Shown here: positions 47,897 through 63,610 of the stretch, piece by piece
How positions within the stretch are numbered: position 1 is the first letter of the stretch
Layout: the number at the start of each line of letters is the position of its first letter
DNA from: Eucalyptus grandis
Taxonomy: Eukaryota; Streptophyta; Magnoliopsida; Myrtales; Myrtaceae
Length of the DNA stretch: 64,000 nt
Assembly (NCBI RefSeq): GCF_016545825.1
Contig: NC_052614.1
Coordinates: 4,564,630-4,628,629 of the forward strand
Reading direction: 5' to 3'
Notes under the pieces: model-generated
Told to the model about the DNA's origin: nothing
The model's database searches: none
What the model saw: the letters and a program-made list of their open reading frames with translations, nothing else
Position numbers and translations under genes: made by a program

Positions 47897-50800
47897 ATGG
47901 GAAATCGTTTCTCAAAGCAACAGCTCAAGCGTCTTAGAGATACCGATGCTTCGAGTCCCACCATTTCGAAGAAACAAAGACACGAAAAACTGGTTAAATT
48001 ACAGTCGGAGCAGCGCGAGAGCGAATTGCCTCTTCTTCTTCCCTCTTCGGACTCTTTGGAGAAGATCGATGTGCCATCGACGTCCGGAGCAAATTCTGAC
48101 CTATCCGCTTCGTCCACCTCTGTAAATGGAAACAATTACTATGTATTCTTGAGCTTTAGAGGGCCTGATACTCGCAAAGGCTTCGTCGATCACCTCTACC
48201 AAAGACTCAAAGCTGTGGGCCTGAGGTGCCATACAAACCCTGTCTTCAGAGATGATGAAGACCTCCCCTTCGGCGAGAATATTGGTGAAAATCTCATTAG
48301 TGCAATCGAGCGCTCTAAGGTTTCAATCCCAGTCATCTCGGAAAATTATACTAATAGCGAATGGTGCCTCCGCGAGCTCATCCATATAATGAAGTGCAAG
48401 GAAAGCAGAGGACAAATGGTCTTGCCCGTGCTTTACAAGGTGACACCCAAGGATGTGCGACACCTAGAGGGGGGCTTTGGAAAGGCCTTCAAATCCTGTA
48501 AGGATAAATTTGAGGAGGAGGTCAAGCAACAGGGGCCGCTAGCTCTCAGAAAGGCAGTTGATCTTAGAGTATTCGAAACAGAGAAATTTGCTGATGGGTA
48601 CCTCGTCTACCTTCTTTTAACAGATTCTTGTCCGAAGAACTTTTCTATTTATCATCCTTAATCCATGTTTTGTAGGGCTAATAATAAGTTCTCAAGTGTT
48701 GTGTTGTTTGACAGGCATGAAGGGGAATTGGTAAATGAACTCGTAGAAATAATATTGCGTGAGCAGCAACATGATTTTCAACCACATCTTCCCGTAAACT
48801 TGGTTGCAATCGAGGATCATGTGGCTGAGGTTATGAAATTGGTGGATCTTGCTTGCCCAGACACTCGACTTATTGGGATTTGGGGGATGGGCGGCATCGG
48901 TAAGACAGCTCTGGCTACGATCATCTATAAAAAGCTTTTTGACAAGTTTCAGTACCGCAGCTCTCTCCAGGATATTAGAGAAGAAATTAATCGCAAGGGT
49001 GTTGAGCATGTCCAATCTCTACTCATCTCAGAGATAACAACAAACCCTCTCCGTAGCGTGCATAAGTTTGATATAGGGATTGCAATGATTCAATTATGTT
49101 GTGAAAATAAGAAAGTACTTATTCTTCTTGACGATGTGGGTCATCAAGACCACCTTGATAAATTGATTGGAGGTTGTAATTTCGGGTTAGGAAGTCGAAT
49201 CATTATTACATGTCGAGATAAGGCCCTCTTGAAGTCTGAATATAAAAGTTATGAACTCAAAGAAATGAATCCCGAGGACTCTTTGATTCTATTTAATAGG
49301 TGTGCATTTGAAGGGGAACAACATCCCACAGGACTCACGGATCTTTCTCGTGATATTGTTGCCACCACAGGAGGGCTTCCCTTAGCCCTCAAGGTTATAG
49401 GTTCACTTCTCAATGGAGAAAAAGATCAAATGGTGTGGAGAGAGAGGCTGGAGAAATTGAGGAATGTACCTATTGAGGATGTACAAGAAAAGTTGAGGAT
49501 AAGTTATGATACATTAAAGCATGAAGAGAAACAGATGTTTCTAGATATTGCATGTTTTTTCATTGGAACTGACAAAAGAATTGCCACCTACTTTTGGGCG
49601 GATCTCAAATTCTTCCCAAGAACCGGATTACAAATATTGATTAACTGTTCATTAATAAAAATTGATAATAAGAAGTGGTTGGGAATGCATAATCAACTAA
49701 GAGATTTAGGTAGGGCTCTCACCTGTCCAGTAGAGAAGAAGCCTTGGGAACGGAACAGACTATGGGATGAGGAAGCAATGGGAGTTCTACAACGCAAGGT
49801 AACAATGATGTCTACTTTTGGCCTCTCACATGTTCTCCGATGGTAGTTCCTTAAATTATTATCGTTACTGTTCTTTTGCTCTGGATCATTGACCATTCTC
49901 AACATGTTAGCATTTTCTTGGTAAAAGCTACATCCAATTTTGGCCTTTTGTTCATAAAAACTTTGCACTTGTGACTATGAGGCTTAGAAAATATTCACAT
50001 ATTTTTTTAGCAGATGTGTTACCGCTTCTTACCATATTACTTGTTGAAGCACATAGGTTCGAAAATTTACTTTATGCCACATATATCCGGCTCTAAAATG
50101 TATATAAGTCATTGCAAATTTAACAGAAACTTTGCTGTCAATCATTACCCTTTTTTTTTTTCGTTTTATCGTCCCAAAATATATTATGAATACATTTTTG
50201 AAGTATGTTGATGTGAAGATAAATATTGAGTAGATAAATGTTAATTAAGAGTATATAACCACATGTTAAACTGTCAAATTTACTTTTTTTTTTTTTCTAT
50301 TTACATGGTTCTGCTTAATTCATGGATCACATATTTTCCACATTTTTCAGTCTTGAAATGTACTTTTGTATGATATGTGTGATAGTATCCTTCTCAAGAA
50401 TCTAATGCATTATCCCATCTTTAATTTTCAAACGTAAATATGTGCAATTTGCTTGAGCGCAGGTTCCACTTTATGGCAGCAAAAAGAAAGATTTTAAATC
50501 AATTATTTGCACCTCATAACTATGCTATCAACTTTAGATTTTGTTCAATTTGAAGTAATAAGATCTTATGCAGTGGTTTTATTTGTACGAAGAATTTTTA
50601 CAATTTGTTTTCTACGATTTGCTATGCATGTTCACAATTTAAATCCAATATGATAATGTCAATGCATTAGTGCATTTAATTAAGAAAAATAAAATAACAA
50701 ATTTAGTCTAAATTGTATGACTCAGTGAATGTCATTAACGTAATTGAAGAAACACCTTGAAATATATCAATTTTTAGAATATTCTAGAAATGCATAATTA

Positions 50801-53800
50801 GGTTAGTTGATTACCTGAAACAACACTGCATAATTTGATGATTCTTACTCGATAATTATTATAAAATCATTACTTATCTTGTCAGTTAAAGCACTAGTAA
50901 AATTTAAAAAAAAAAATTCAAATTTTCAGTTGTGGATTTAGCTTTTCTTTTAGTGTCACTTTTAGTCAAATTAACAAATTAAATAAATTAATGATGGAAG
51001 ATTGTCCAAGATACATTAATTTATAAAGGAAGTGGCATAGTCGAGGATTTTTTAGTTTTGTTATGAGCTCTACGCGTGTATCATGGAACAATCATGTTCG
51101 TTGATATGAAAGATGAGAACTCAAAAGATTTTGATACGTGATGTAAAAGCATAAGGCTATTTTACCCAATATTCATAATGATATCCTAGTGTTCATACTG
51201 GTGCTATGCATAGATCTAGTCATAGGTATTTTGGTCACATAATTCAACATTGTGCAAAACTAAGGAACGGTAAATTACAACAAAAGAAACTAAGTAATAA
51301 TTGACATATGATTTTGTACATATTCTTACAAAGTAATTTCAACCAAAAACTGAAAAGCAAGATCAAATTCAAGAAAATAAATGATTGTAGGAAATAAGTG
51401 ACGGAATAGTGAAAGGTGAAAGAAATAGTATTCTCCTCAATGTATCTACCTTTGGTGTAATACAAATCCACCTCTATTCTATAATGAGCAAGCCTTTCCT
51501 GGTAGGGATTAGTCGAGCCTTAACGCACCCACACAAACAAAGAGGAGACGAAAGTCTATCGTTAGATATTAGCATAGAAAAAACAGATAATTAATTTATT
51601 AAATAAGATAACTGGAGGAACTAGAAATAAATGATGGAATGCAATAAGAGGAAAATGATAATAACCCCTATCCTTTATTTACTAATTAATATATTTTTAT
51701 ATGAATGGGTGAATGCAAAAATGCACCAACAAATTCTTAAGATCAAGTCGAATTTTATTACTGAATGGGGCAAATTCAATGATGACTAATTGAGTAGTGC
51801 GCTCATCTTAGAGGAAAACTATCCAATCAATCCCAAATCTAATATATGGATGTTAATTCAGTGATAAACTTATCAATTTAGCCCTAAATCTTGGTGCGAA
51901 ATTCTAATGTAGTCATTTTGATTAATTTTTGTTGCAAATTGTTGACGTTGAGGCCCAATCATTTTCAGCTATCTTATATGGCACATTGTCACTTCAACGA
52001 TTTCTTACGAAAATTGATCGGAAGGAGTACGTTGAAATTTCACATAAAGGTCTAAAACTAAATCAACACAATTGATAAGTTTTGGGTTGATTAGACAATT
52101 TCTCCATTGTCTTAGGATTAGTTGTTGAGCTTTGAGCTTGAATATCCAAAAACGAGAAGTCAAGTTCAATAGACCAAATTCTTGTTTCCATCCAGCATTA
52201 TGCCAAAACCAATAATTTATGAACGGGAAGGGAATGAGTTGTCATCCTTTATGAATGCAAAAGTCTGATTAAGTACTTTTTGTTTTTGAAATGTATGACA
52301 GTTCTTTATATGTCAAAGGGACATCGGTCGTATACTATACATGTTACAAAATTTAATTTCAAAATCTATAAGAAAAATAGACTAATTTTATATAGGAGTT
52401 TCACATAAAACATAAAAAATGGGGGCATACGAGTGAAGATCGAGTATTATATGATCATGTAATTGTAAAAGATCATATATGTTTCTATTTCTCTATAAGT
52501 GTAGACAAAATGCATCAACCACAATATCATGTAGAGTATACTAACAAAAGGAGGTTGGATGGTATTTACAATCCTCAATTTTAGTTTATTTTTTTGTAGG
52601 AGGAAAATGAAAATATTGAGGCACTATGTCTAGACCAAAGGGGCTCCAGAGAGTTCATGGGGCGAAAAAGCTTCAAAAAAATGCCTAACTTGAAGTTCCT
52701 TCATGTGAATGGGAAGGATGTGGATTTTGATGGAGATTTCGAAGGATCACTCACTGAATTAAGATGGTTAAAGTTGGAGGGATGTCGTGACTCTTTTGAG
52801 GTGACTGACTTTCGTTTGGAGAAATTAGTCATACTCGATTTATTAGGTGATCGTTCTTATTATTTTGAAAACAGTATTAGTGAAAATTGGAGCGGATGGA
52901 GTTCAATTAAGGTAAAGATGAAAAAGGCCTTTTCTTTTGTTACATTTGATGATAAATCATTATGTTTCTAACTGCTAATTGGAACATGCTTCTTTCTTGT
53001 AGATGGAGAATTTGAAAGTTCTCAATCTTTCGCGATGCACAGGATTAAAGAGCACCCCTAATCTCTCCGTGTTTAAAAAATTAGAGATGCTAATCCTTGA
53101 AGACTGTATTTTTTTGGAGGAAATTGACCCTTCCATTAGAGATGTCAAGCGCCTCGTTTACTTGAACTTGAGTTATTGTGAGAGACTTAAGAAATTACCT
53201 GATCAACTGGACAAACTAGAAAATTTGGAGGAACTTCTCGTAGACTACACTATGATAAAAGAAATCCCTCCATGTATAGGATATCTGAAGCAGCTGAAGA
53301 GGTTTAGTGCCTGTGGGTGTTCACAACTTACTGAAGTTCCCGTATCATTAGGGGATTACGACAAGTTGCCACCGATCCCTCCTTCAATTGGGAAGTTGGG
53401 AGAATTGGTTGTGCTGAACTTGATACGTGCATCGATTACGGGATTGCCCGAATCTACTGGGGAATTAAACAAATTGAAAATTCTGAACCTTCATGGTAGC
53501 AAGATAGAAAGGTTACCGAGCTCTATTGGAAAATTGCAAAGCCTCGAAGAGTTGCATGCCTCCCACTGCTATAACCTTGAAGGACAGATTCATGTGGATA
53601 AAGGTGGATTGTCTTCTCTAAAGATCCTTGATTTAAACTGCACACACAAAATTTCTGGCGTGCCGGAAAACTTAGATCAGCTTCATTCTCTCGAGCACCT
53701 CGATTTACGTTTCTGTGGAGAGCTTGAGTCACTCCCAAAACCTCCTTTTAGCTTATCATCCCTGTGGCTCACCTGTCGGAGCAATGAGCTGCCATCGCTC

Positions 53801-54343
53801 TCTCACCTCAAGCATCTACAGGAGCTCGCTATTTTCAAATGCATGTCTCTTCAAAGCATCCCAGAGCTTCCCTCCTGCATACGGACGCTTAGCGTTTGGG
53901 TATGTCCCAAATTGGAAAGGTTCCCAAATCTTTCCGATTTGGAATTTTTGTCGAAATTACAGCTCGAACTTTGCAATGGATTGAAGAAATTGGATGGACT
54001 GGAAGCTTTTAAATCTCTAAGAGAGTTGAACTTATCCATACGCCCAGAGCTCTCCATCGGCTACGGCGTTGATGTAGAGGATGCAAAGGTAGATAATCTC
54101 CATGCGATAAGCGACCTTGAACAATTGGGATCCCTGGAAGTGCTAAATATCTCTGGGCGCAAGCACATTCAAGTATTGGACCTTTCAAAGTCGAAGCATC
54201 TGAAGCGGTTGAATGTTAGGGATTGCAAAAGCTTAGTTGAAATTCGCTGCCCTAGTAAATTCCTGGAGCACTTTGATAGGCATGGGTGCGAGTCACTCGA
54301 GAAATTTCCTGACTTTTTACCCCACAACGGCCATTATTTTTAA
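47897..54343 (+). CDS. TIR-NBS-LRR (TNL) immune receptor
   Basis: An intracellular receptor that detects pathogen effectors and signals through TIR NADase activity. Four exons join in frame: 47897-48597, 48715-49798, 52600-52911 and 53003-54343, giving 1145 aa. Intron 2 is long (2801 bp). Domains: an 80-residue N-terminal extension beginning MGNRFSKQQ, which fits an N-myristoylation signal; TIR about 81-225 (YYVFLSFRGPDTRKGF; WCLREL with the probable catalytic Glu at 160); NB-ARC about 260-560 with P-loop GMGGIGKT (291-298), kinase-2 LILLDDV (369-375), GSRIIITCRDK, and GGLPLALKV; then leucine-rich repeats about 596-1140, with LxxLxxLxLxxC units in exons 3-4. The MHD motif reads MHN (558-560). 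The protein ends without an extra C-terminal domain. A GA microsatellite precedes the start. Frames are clean, and all splice sites are GT-AG. Confidence 0.9.
49799..52599 (+). other. Intron 2 of the TNL gene
   Basis: This 2.8-kb AT-rich intron separates the NB-ARC exon from the LRR exons. It contains phrases such as CAATTTAGCCCTAAATC and CTAAATCAACACAATTGATA (51790-52090) in a loosely symmetrical layout, which suggests a decayed small transposon. No coding frame is convincing. Confidence 0.7.
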
Positions 54344-57300
54344 GGGAAGAAACAGCAAGAAGCTGACTGAGGTTTGCGGGCTATGGTCGGATCTTCATGA
54401 GGAAGCCAACGAGGTTGCTGAGGATGTGGTGCGATTCTGGGCATTGGGGTAAGAAGAGGAGGAGGGTGGAAATCGAGCACAGAGAGAAGGGGAAGAGATT
54501 GAGGGGTCTAGCATCATCTGGTGGTCTGTTTCTATCTTCTTTCGGTGGACGACAATGGTTAAGGATCTTCATGTTGAGTCTTCATTGCTTCCGGTTGCCA
54601 TATCTTCAGAGTCCAGGTGACTGGACCCCCTTTAACATTAATCGATTCTTGTTGCCGATTGATCGGTTTATTCATTGGTTGATTCTTGGCATGATTGGTG
54701 CATGCGCATTTTGGTGATTCGAGGTTTTGAGTCACTAGTGTTGGTCTGATTTTGGATGTTCAATGTCTGCACACTACACACAGAGGAAATGAAATGAGAC
54801 TAATTCAAGCTTTTCTGCATCGCGAAGCATGTTTAGTTGTCCTGTTATATTTATCAGCTTGCGATTCTTGTTAGGTGTAAAGATCTGCTCGGTTATTCTC
54901 TTCTACCGGTTTGCTATGGTGTAATGAGATAACTATAGCAGTTTTGATTAGGTTTCGTGTCAATGGTGGTGAATTTTCCTTATGTTATATGGATAGTCGT
55001 AGAGCATGTATAGCAAGATTATTAGGACTTATGAGCCTATTACAGGTTTAGGTTGATTTTATCACCCCGTCTAGGTAGCGTGGAAATTGACTGCAGAGTT
55101 GTTGGAACTAATATGAACTAACTTCAGGTTGAATGGGAAGATTACCTTGATTGATGAGGTTCTACTTTCATAGCCATTTCTTTCTAGTTCTCGAATCTTG
55201 AAGCACCTTGAGGGGTGATGAGAAGTGGAAAGATGAACGATCTTCTGTGAACTATTTGTTTGTACCTATGATCCAAAGTAGCATTTTCTCCATGAGTATG
55301 TGGAAATTCCTTCTCATAAGATTCTCCGAGGATGTCCTCACTCATCCCAGTTAGCTAGTAACGTAGTGAAGTGGTGTTAAAGGCTACTAATTTCACATGG
55401 CAAAGGATGCTAGTGTCCGAATTGTTGTGACGATGATATGGCTTGTTCATTTTGTCCTTACTTTTTCTTTGCTAGCTTTCTAGTTGGATGGAATTGCTCC
55501 TTATCTCCTTCTGACTGGGGGGAAAATGCAAAAGCTTGAGTTGCAATAATATAAGTCCATTGGTTTCTTCTTTCACAAGGAGTTAATGGGCTCTGACATT
55601 ATGGTGTATTTGGAGGAACTTTTGCTTGTAACTTTCATCTATACTATTGTTTTTAGCATTTGCATTGTGTCTTTTTTTTAATACTCAGTGCTTCAAACCT
55701 TTAGAAAGCATAAAACTTTTGTGGCCAATTATAGCAAAATAATTCTTGTCTTGCTGGCAAGGTCAAGAAGTACCTTTTGATTTCTAATGTTGAAACAGAG
55801 ACACCATTAAATTTGTTTCTATTTCCATGATTGGTTTTCATTCTGTCATCCTTTGTATGGATCCTCTATAATGGGCAGAAGAACAGCTCAAGTGCCATAA
55901 CTTGGTACGGGAGGACACTTAAGTGCAATAACTTCAAAATGATACACTTGAGTGCCAGTTTCAAAGTTAAATGGAACACTTAAGTGCCACTCTGGCGAAA
56001 ATCTGGCTAAATGGCTGATGTGGCAATTTTCCGACGAGTTTGGTCCAAAATAGCGTTGTTTTGCCTGTGACATGACAAGAAAATGTAAAAACGCGCCGTT
56101 TCGTGTCTAATGTGTAAATAATAATATAAAAATTAATTAAATTAAATTAAACTTAATTTTATTTAAAATATTCTAAAAATTAAAAAAAAAAATGGGGAGG
56201 TCGAAGGGCGGTGAGAGCGAGCCCTCGCTGCCGCCGCCTCCCGCCATCGCGGAAGGGCCGGCGACGGAGAGGGGGAGGTCAGCCGAGGTCATTGGCCCCG
56301 GGCCGGCCGGAGCGGCAAGGGCCGCGAGCCCTTGCCGGATCGCGACGAGGGCCGCGACCCTCGCCCCAGATTTTGGCGAGGGCTCGCGGGCCCTCGCCGC
56401 CGATCGGCCGGCCTCGACCTCGGGCGGACCCTCCCCACTCCATTGCGACCCTTCCCGGCGGCGGGGGCGGCGAGATCCGTGACCCTCACCCCACAAGCCC
56501 TCCCCCAAATCTGGGGCGGGGTCGCGGCTGCGGCTAGATCTAGGCGAGGGTCGCGGCCCTCCCATCCGACGAGGCTCGCGAGCCCTCGCCGCCTCCCATT
56601 GCTTCAAGGAAGGGCGACGACGGAGTGGGGAGGGTCGGCCGAGATTGCGGGGCTCGGCCGGGGGTCGGCCGGGCCGGCCAACCGGTGGTGAGGACCCGTG
56701 AGCCTCGCCCGGATGCAGGGCAGGGTCGCGGCCCTCGCCACGTTCCAGCGAGGGCTTGCGACTCTCGCCGCCGTTCGGCCGGGGGCGACCACTGGCCGCC
56801 CTCCCCCCCTCCGTCGTCGGCCCTTCCCTGGCAACGGCGGGGAGGTGGCCGCGGCGAGGGCTCAACCCTCGGCCACCCCCTTCGACCTCCCCTTTTTTTA
56901 TTCTTTTTTTTAATTTTTAGAATATTTTAAATAAAATCAAGTTTAAATCTAATTTAATTATTTTTTATATTATTAGTTACACTTCAGACATGAACGGGCG
57001 TCGTTTTGCATTTTCTCATCACGTCGGCATGCAAAGCAAAGATTTTGGACCAACTCGCGAAAAAATTGCCACGTCGGCATTTGGCGGATTTTCGGAGTGG
57101 CACTTAAGTGTTCCATTTATTCAGCGGTACTCAAGTGTACCATTTTGAAGTTATAGCACTTAAGTGTCCTCCCTGTGCCAAGTTATGGCACTCAAATGTC
57201 CCAAACTCCTCTATAATGTGATGGTCTTGCTTTTTTTGAAGGTTAACTCTATGCTAGTCAACTGTTGTCCGCACGTCATGCGAAATTCAGAGTACAGAGC

Positions 57301-59273
57301 TGACTAAATCTGATTGTAAGTGGCTTTTCTTTTAAGTTACCCAAAGATTTCAGTTCACAAAAAGGTGTTGAAGAGTGACATTGAACGATGCTTGAGAAAT
57401 ATCTGGTTGTTGGCTGGTTCAACCATAAATTTGAGGATTGTGTCTCCAGCGGGGATGGGTTGTGTTTGATGCAGGGGATGGAGACTGCTTTGGGCAACTT
57501 ATTGTCTGTTCCTTAGCTTCTCAACTTTTTACTTTTCTCATGTTGGGCAAGAAGGTTGGTTGACGATTGAGCCATGCCCTTGATCGTTGGTGCTGCATTG
57601 TTCCGTCGTGGAGTCTCTCCCCGATTCACCTGCAAAAACTCCATCTGTGCTCTTTGGGAAGCTTGATTGTGGAATGGTAAGGAAGAAGATCAATCTTTGG
57701 AGCTTAGTTTGGACGTTTTAGATGTTGCCACCATAAAATAAGCGACATTAGTTTTGTCCAATTTGATTGTTGTAGATTACTATGTGTCACTGTTCAAATC
57801 CACTTTTGTTGAATAAGTGTACTCTATTTTTACAGTAATACATAAAAGGTCGTTTGGGGTGTTCAAGAATGCCTTTGAAGTACATGACATTGCATGTCAT
57901 TATTCGTCATCAGTCACGGAGTAAGACTCTTCATCCTTGACATGACATGAATATGCTCTTATGCAAACAGAGTATCACCTTTTTCCAAGTTCTATTAAAG
58001 TTGGTTTCCTAGAGTAGAGGATGTTTATTATGTGATTCTTTAATAATAAAACAGAACTTCATTTATTGTCAGCAAAAGTTCAAACCAAAAGCTTAAAGTA
58101 TTAGTTAGAGGTAGACTGCATGTATATAACCCCTATTGATACCCTTTATTCAACCAATGTGCAATAACACTTCTAATGATTGATTGATCATAGCAACTAC
58201 TCATGTTAATGTGGTTTTGATTGCATTTTCGGTAGCTTATGTCCACTTATTCTGTCATGGATTAATAAGCCACTGGAGGCACCATTATAAGAATATTACT
58301 TTTCTCAAATCCAAGACACGGATGTTGAGATGATGAATATTTAAGGATCTATATTCCACTTTGTTTGTCAATTGAAGTGCTAATACATAGATTGCTCAAT
58401 CTGGTGGAGTTATGGCCTTGAAATTGTCAAAAGTAGCATCACATCATGTACGGTGGAGATCTGGTAGGAATCATGTTGCGCTCTTTCTTATTTTTCATCA
58501 TGCCTATATCTATCTCACGTGTTCTTACCATCTGTCAGTGTCTTTACGTATCAAATTTGCATCCTTCTGTTTGTTCTTCATTTGGTGCTGACAAATTTGT
58601 CATGTCCCTGATGCTTTAAATGACCAGGAGCTTCACTGTAATTTTGGCAATGATGTGGGATCCAAACAAAATATTTGGGATATGGATGCAACGAGGACAT
58701 TTTTCAAGCCGATTGCATCGTGTTGTGCTTTATGAACGGGAGCCGTCCCTCATGGTAATGAAAACAGGTGCTTTACTTCACTCCTGAAATGTTTGAGAGC
58801 TGATCTGAATCCATGAATGTCCATTTTTTCTTGAACTATCACTTTATCAGATCAGAATACTTTGTTACAGATGCCACTGTAGCAGAACAGAATTGGAAGT
58901 TCAACCTACTAAATACAAGAGGACTGTGGAAATGATCAACTACGATCCCAGCGAGTGTGTTCGCCTTCTTCACTCCAAACCCTGCAGTCTGTTCAGTGGG
59001 TACTACATAATCTCAAATATACTTACTAATAACATTTTCTTGCTAGTGGTCACATCAAATTAACCAGAAGATTATTCATACCATTTTTCAGAGTAGAGCA
59101 AACGAGAGCTTCTAGGCTCCTGGCTTGCCAAAACTTGTCAAATGGACACACATGGTGTACCAAACAAAGAGCTAGTGCCAAAGGCTAGCTCGCCCGTCCC
59201 TCTTGGAAGATAAATAGGCACTCACCACGAATGCTTCTGTGAAGTAATTACACACATCTACACCGAGTGTTAA
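54344..59273. other. Intergenic region between the TNL gene and the spermidine synthase pseudogene
   Basis: Apart from a Mutator-like element (55874-57206), no gene is supported. Stretches at 58625-58760 and 58870-59000 have short open frames with codon-like composition but no recognised domain. Confidence 0.5.
55874..57206. mobile_element. Mutator-like (MULE/fold-back) element with long inverted repeats and GC-rich core
   Basis: TCCTCTATAATG occurs directly repeated at 55862-55873 and 57207-57218, a 12-bp target duplication close to the 9-11 bp of Mutator elements. The arms (about 55885-56110 and 56980-57195) are inverted copies; both read AAGTGCCATAACTTGG or GAGTGCCATAACTTGG, then GGGAGGACACTTAAGTGC, CTTCAAAATG and GGTCCAAAAT. 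Between them lies about 750 bp of GC-rich DNA full of GGCGAGGG and CCCTCGCC phrases. Long frames there, on both strands, are by-products of GC content. No transposase is present. Confidence 0.82.
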
Positions 59274-61763
<2,490 letters not shown>

Positions 61764-62855
61764 TAAACAGATGTTTCTCAGCATACAGCCTATAAAAGAT
61801 GGATAAACAACGTCCGTATCATTTGTGCTCGTCCGTCTTCATTTTTTTTTTCCTATTGTCCATCGGTTCTCGATCATTGACTGTAATACCAAATGTGGCC
61901 ATATCAAATTACAAATAAGCATCACAGTAGTTGCCCGTCAATCGCCTATAATTGTCAATGGCCGACAGATGGTGAGCTATCATTTTGCTTAATTGGAGGT
62001 CAATCCCCATCCGGCTCGAGTCCATTTGCCCAAGTTCCTCTCATACATACGCAAAGAGACTCGACACATCGCATATTGCAGCCAGGACGGCTCCTTTAAG
62101 CAGTTGTATAGTGAGTAACAAGGGTTTCAAACTCAATAAGCTATACTTCGGCACATGCCGAAAATTGATGTGGCCTCGTAGCAGTGAGATCAAATAGCTA
62201 TATATAATCTCTGAGCATTAGCTGCCTAGTTTGCTCCACTGGTTCGTGCATAGCTAGTCCATATACAAATCTTTGAATCACTCCAACATCAGTGATGCAA
62301 CTTGAATTGACTCCATAATCGCCGAAGTCTTAACTTCCATTGGGAGTACGAAGATTTAGCCAGTGTCCAGAAGGCCTAAAGTTCCTTTCAGAAGGGAAGT
62401 ATTTCTTTGTCAGAATCCAAATTGATGCTTACACTAGAACAATTAAGCTTAGACAGTAAACCCTGGCCAAGCAAAACCGATTTTACTAGCTTTTTAATTA
62501 ATCTACGAAACAGTTTTTATGCATTTAATTAGCCACTCCTGTAGAAGTCAAGGAAATGTTCTTGAAATATGTACCCAACCGGTCGGTGTATTTTACTCAG
62601 ACTTCTAGTTATGGCTTTGTTTTCCTGAGTTTTAAAAAAGACTTAAAATTATTTTGAGTTCTATAAAAATTTCGCAAAGGTTTTCGTAACCAATCATAAC
62701 CCCACAATTTGAAGAAGGAAAAGGTCTAAAGTCAGGCGAGACCTAAAGCCATGAAAACTTCAGTAGGACGAAGGTGATTACAACTGCAGAAATTATAGGA
62801 TTTGTGAACAAAATTTCTTGCATCTATAAATGGAGCCATGGAAAATTGCACGTAA
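61764..62855. other. Intergenic region before the deubiquitinase fragment
   Basis: No gene, repeat or regulatory element could be supported. AT-rich with several short frames. Confidence 0.5.
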
Positions 62856-63610
62856 TTTTTCTGCTGCGTGTGCCACGATCAGGTCTACGACAGTGACTTC
62901 GACGCCGCCGTGGTCCTGGCCCGGGCCGCAGCCTCCACTCCGCCGGCCTCCAACAGCTCCTCCGGCGGCTCCCGGGCGGTGGTGGCCCCGGAGAACCTGC
63001 GCAAGCGGCGGAGGGTTGATTACCGGCCGTGGTCGCCGGACCCACGCGAGCGCACCCTAATGGGGCGCTGTTCGAGCCCCCTCAAGTCCGTCTCGACTTC
63101 GGATACGCCGCGGGGCTTGCGGGGGCTCAATAACTCGGGGAACACTCAGCTTTATGAATTCGGTGTTGCAGGCATTGTTGCACACTCCTCCTCTGAGGAA
63201 CTACTTCTTGAGCGACAGGCACAATAGGTACTTTTGTCAGAAGAAGAATGGGGTTAGTGGAAATGTGAGTAAAAGAAATGTAGATGGTGCTCTTGATGGA
63301 GGCCATGGGAGCAAGAATGGCAGCTTCTGTTTGGCCTGTGACATGGACGCCATGTTCTCGGTGGTGTTTTCAGGGGAGCGGATGCCTTATAGTCCGGCGA
63401 AGTTCCTGTACAGGTCTGTGGATGTGGAGGAAATTGCTCTTCTATGAATTTTTTTGGATAAATGTGGATGCTTGATGGTTTTTTGTTGGTTTTTAGAAGC
63501 ACATGGAGGTTGGAAATTGTCCAAGAGGCTCTGTAAATTTGCTGATGTGACCTAGTGGCCGTGAAGATATGGAAGTCGTTTGATTAGTGCATGTTCTGCT
63601 ATATTGTTAG
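62856..63610 (+). pseudogene. Partial duplicate of the UBP22-like gene (late exon 1 plus start of intron 1)
   Basis: The sequence matches 33391-34140 closely. It begins abruptly in the zinc-finger part (TTCTGCTGCGTGTGCC) and continues past the exon donor at about 63411 into intron 1, so it is a genomic, not a retroposed, copy. One extra base turns ...AACACCTGCTTTATG... into ...AACACTCAGCTTTATG... at about 63142-63150. This replaces the catalytic Cys of GNTCFMNS and shifts the frame. An open frame resumes in the correct phase at 63154. No zinc-finger start, no exons 2-3 and no His box are present before a TRIM element at 63611. Confidence 0.88.

Noticed and set aside
56173..56930. Six overlapping ORFs on both strands (up to 230 codons).
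   Set aside because: They lie in the GC-rich core of a Mutator-like element, are low-complexity Arg/Pro/Gly/Ala sequence in every frame, and match no protein family.
58625..59000. Short frames with codon-like composition before the spermidine synthase pseudogene.
   Set aside because: No domain or consistent frame could be established, and the recognisable pseudogene starts only at 59274.
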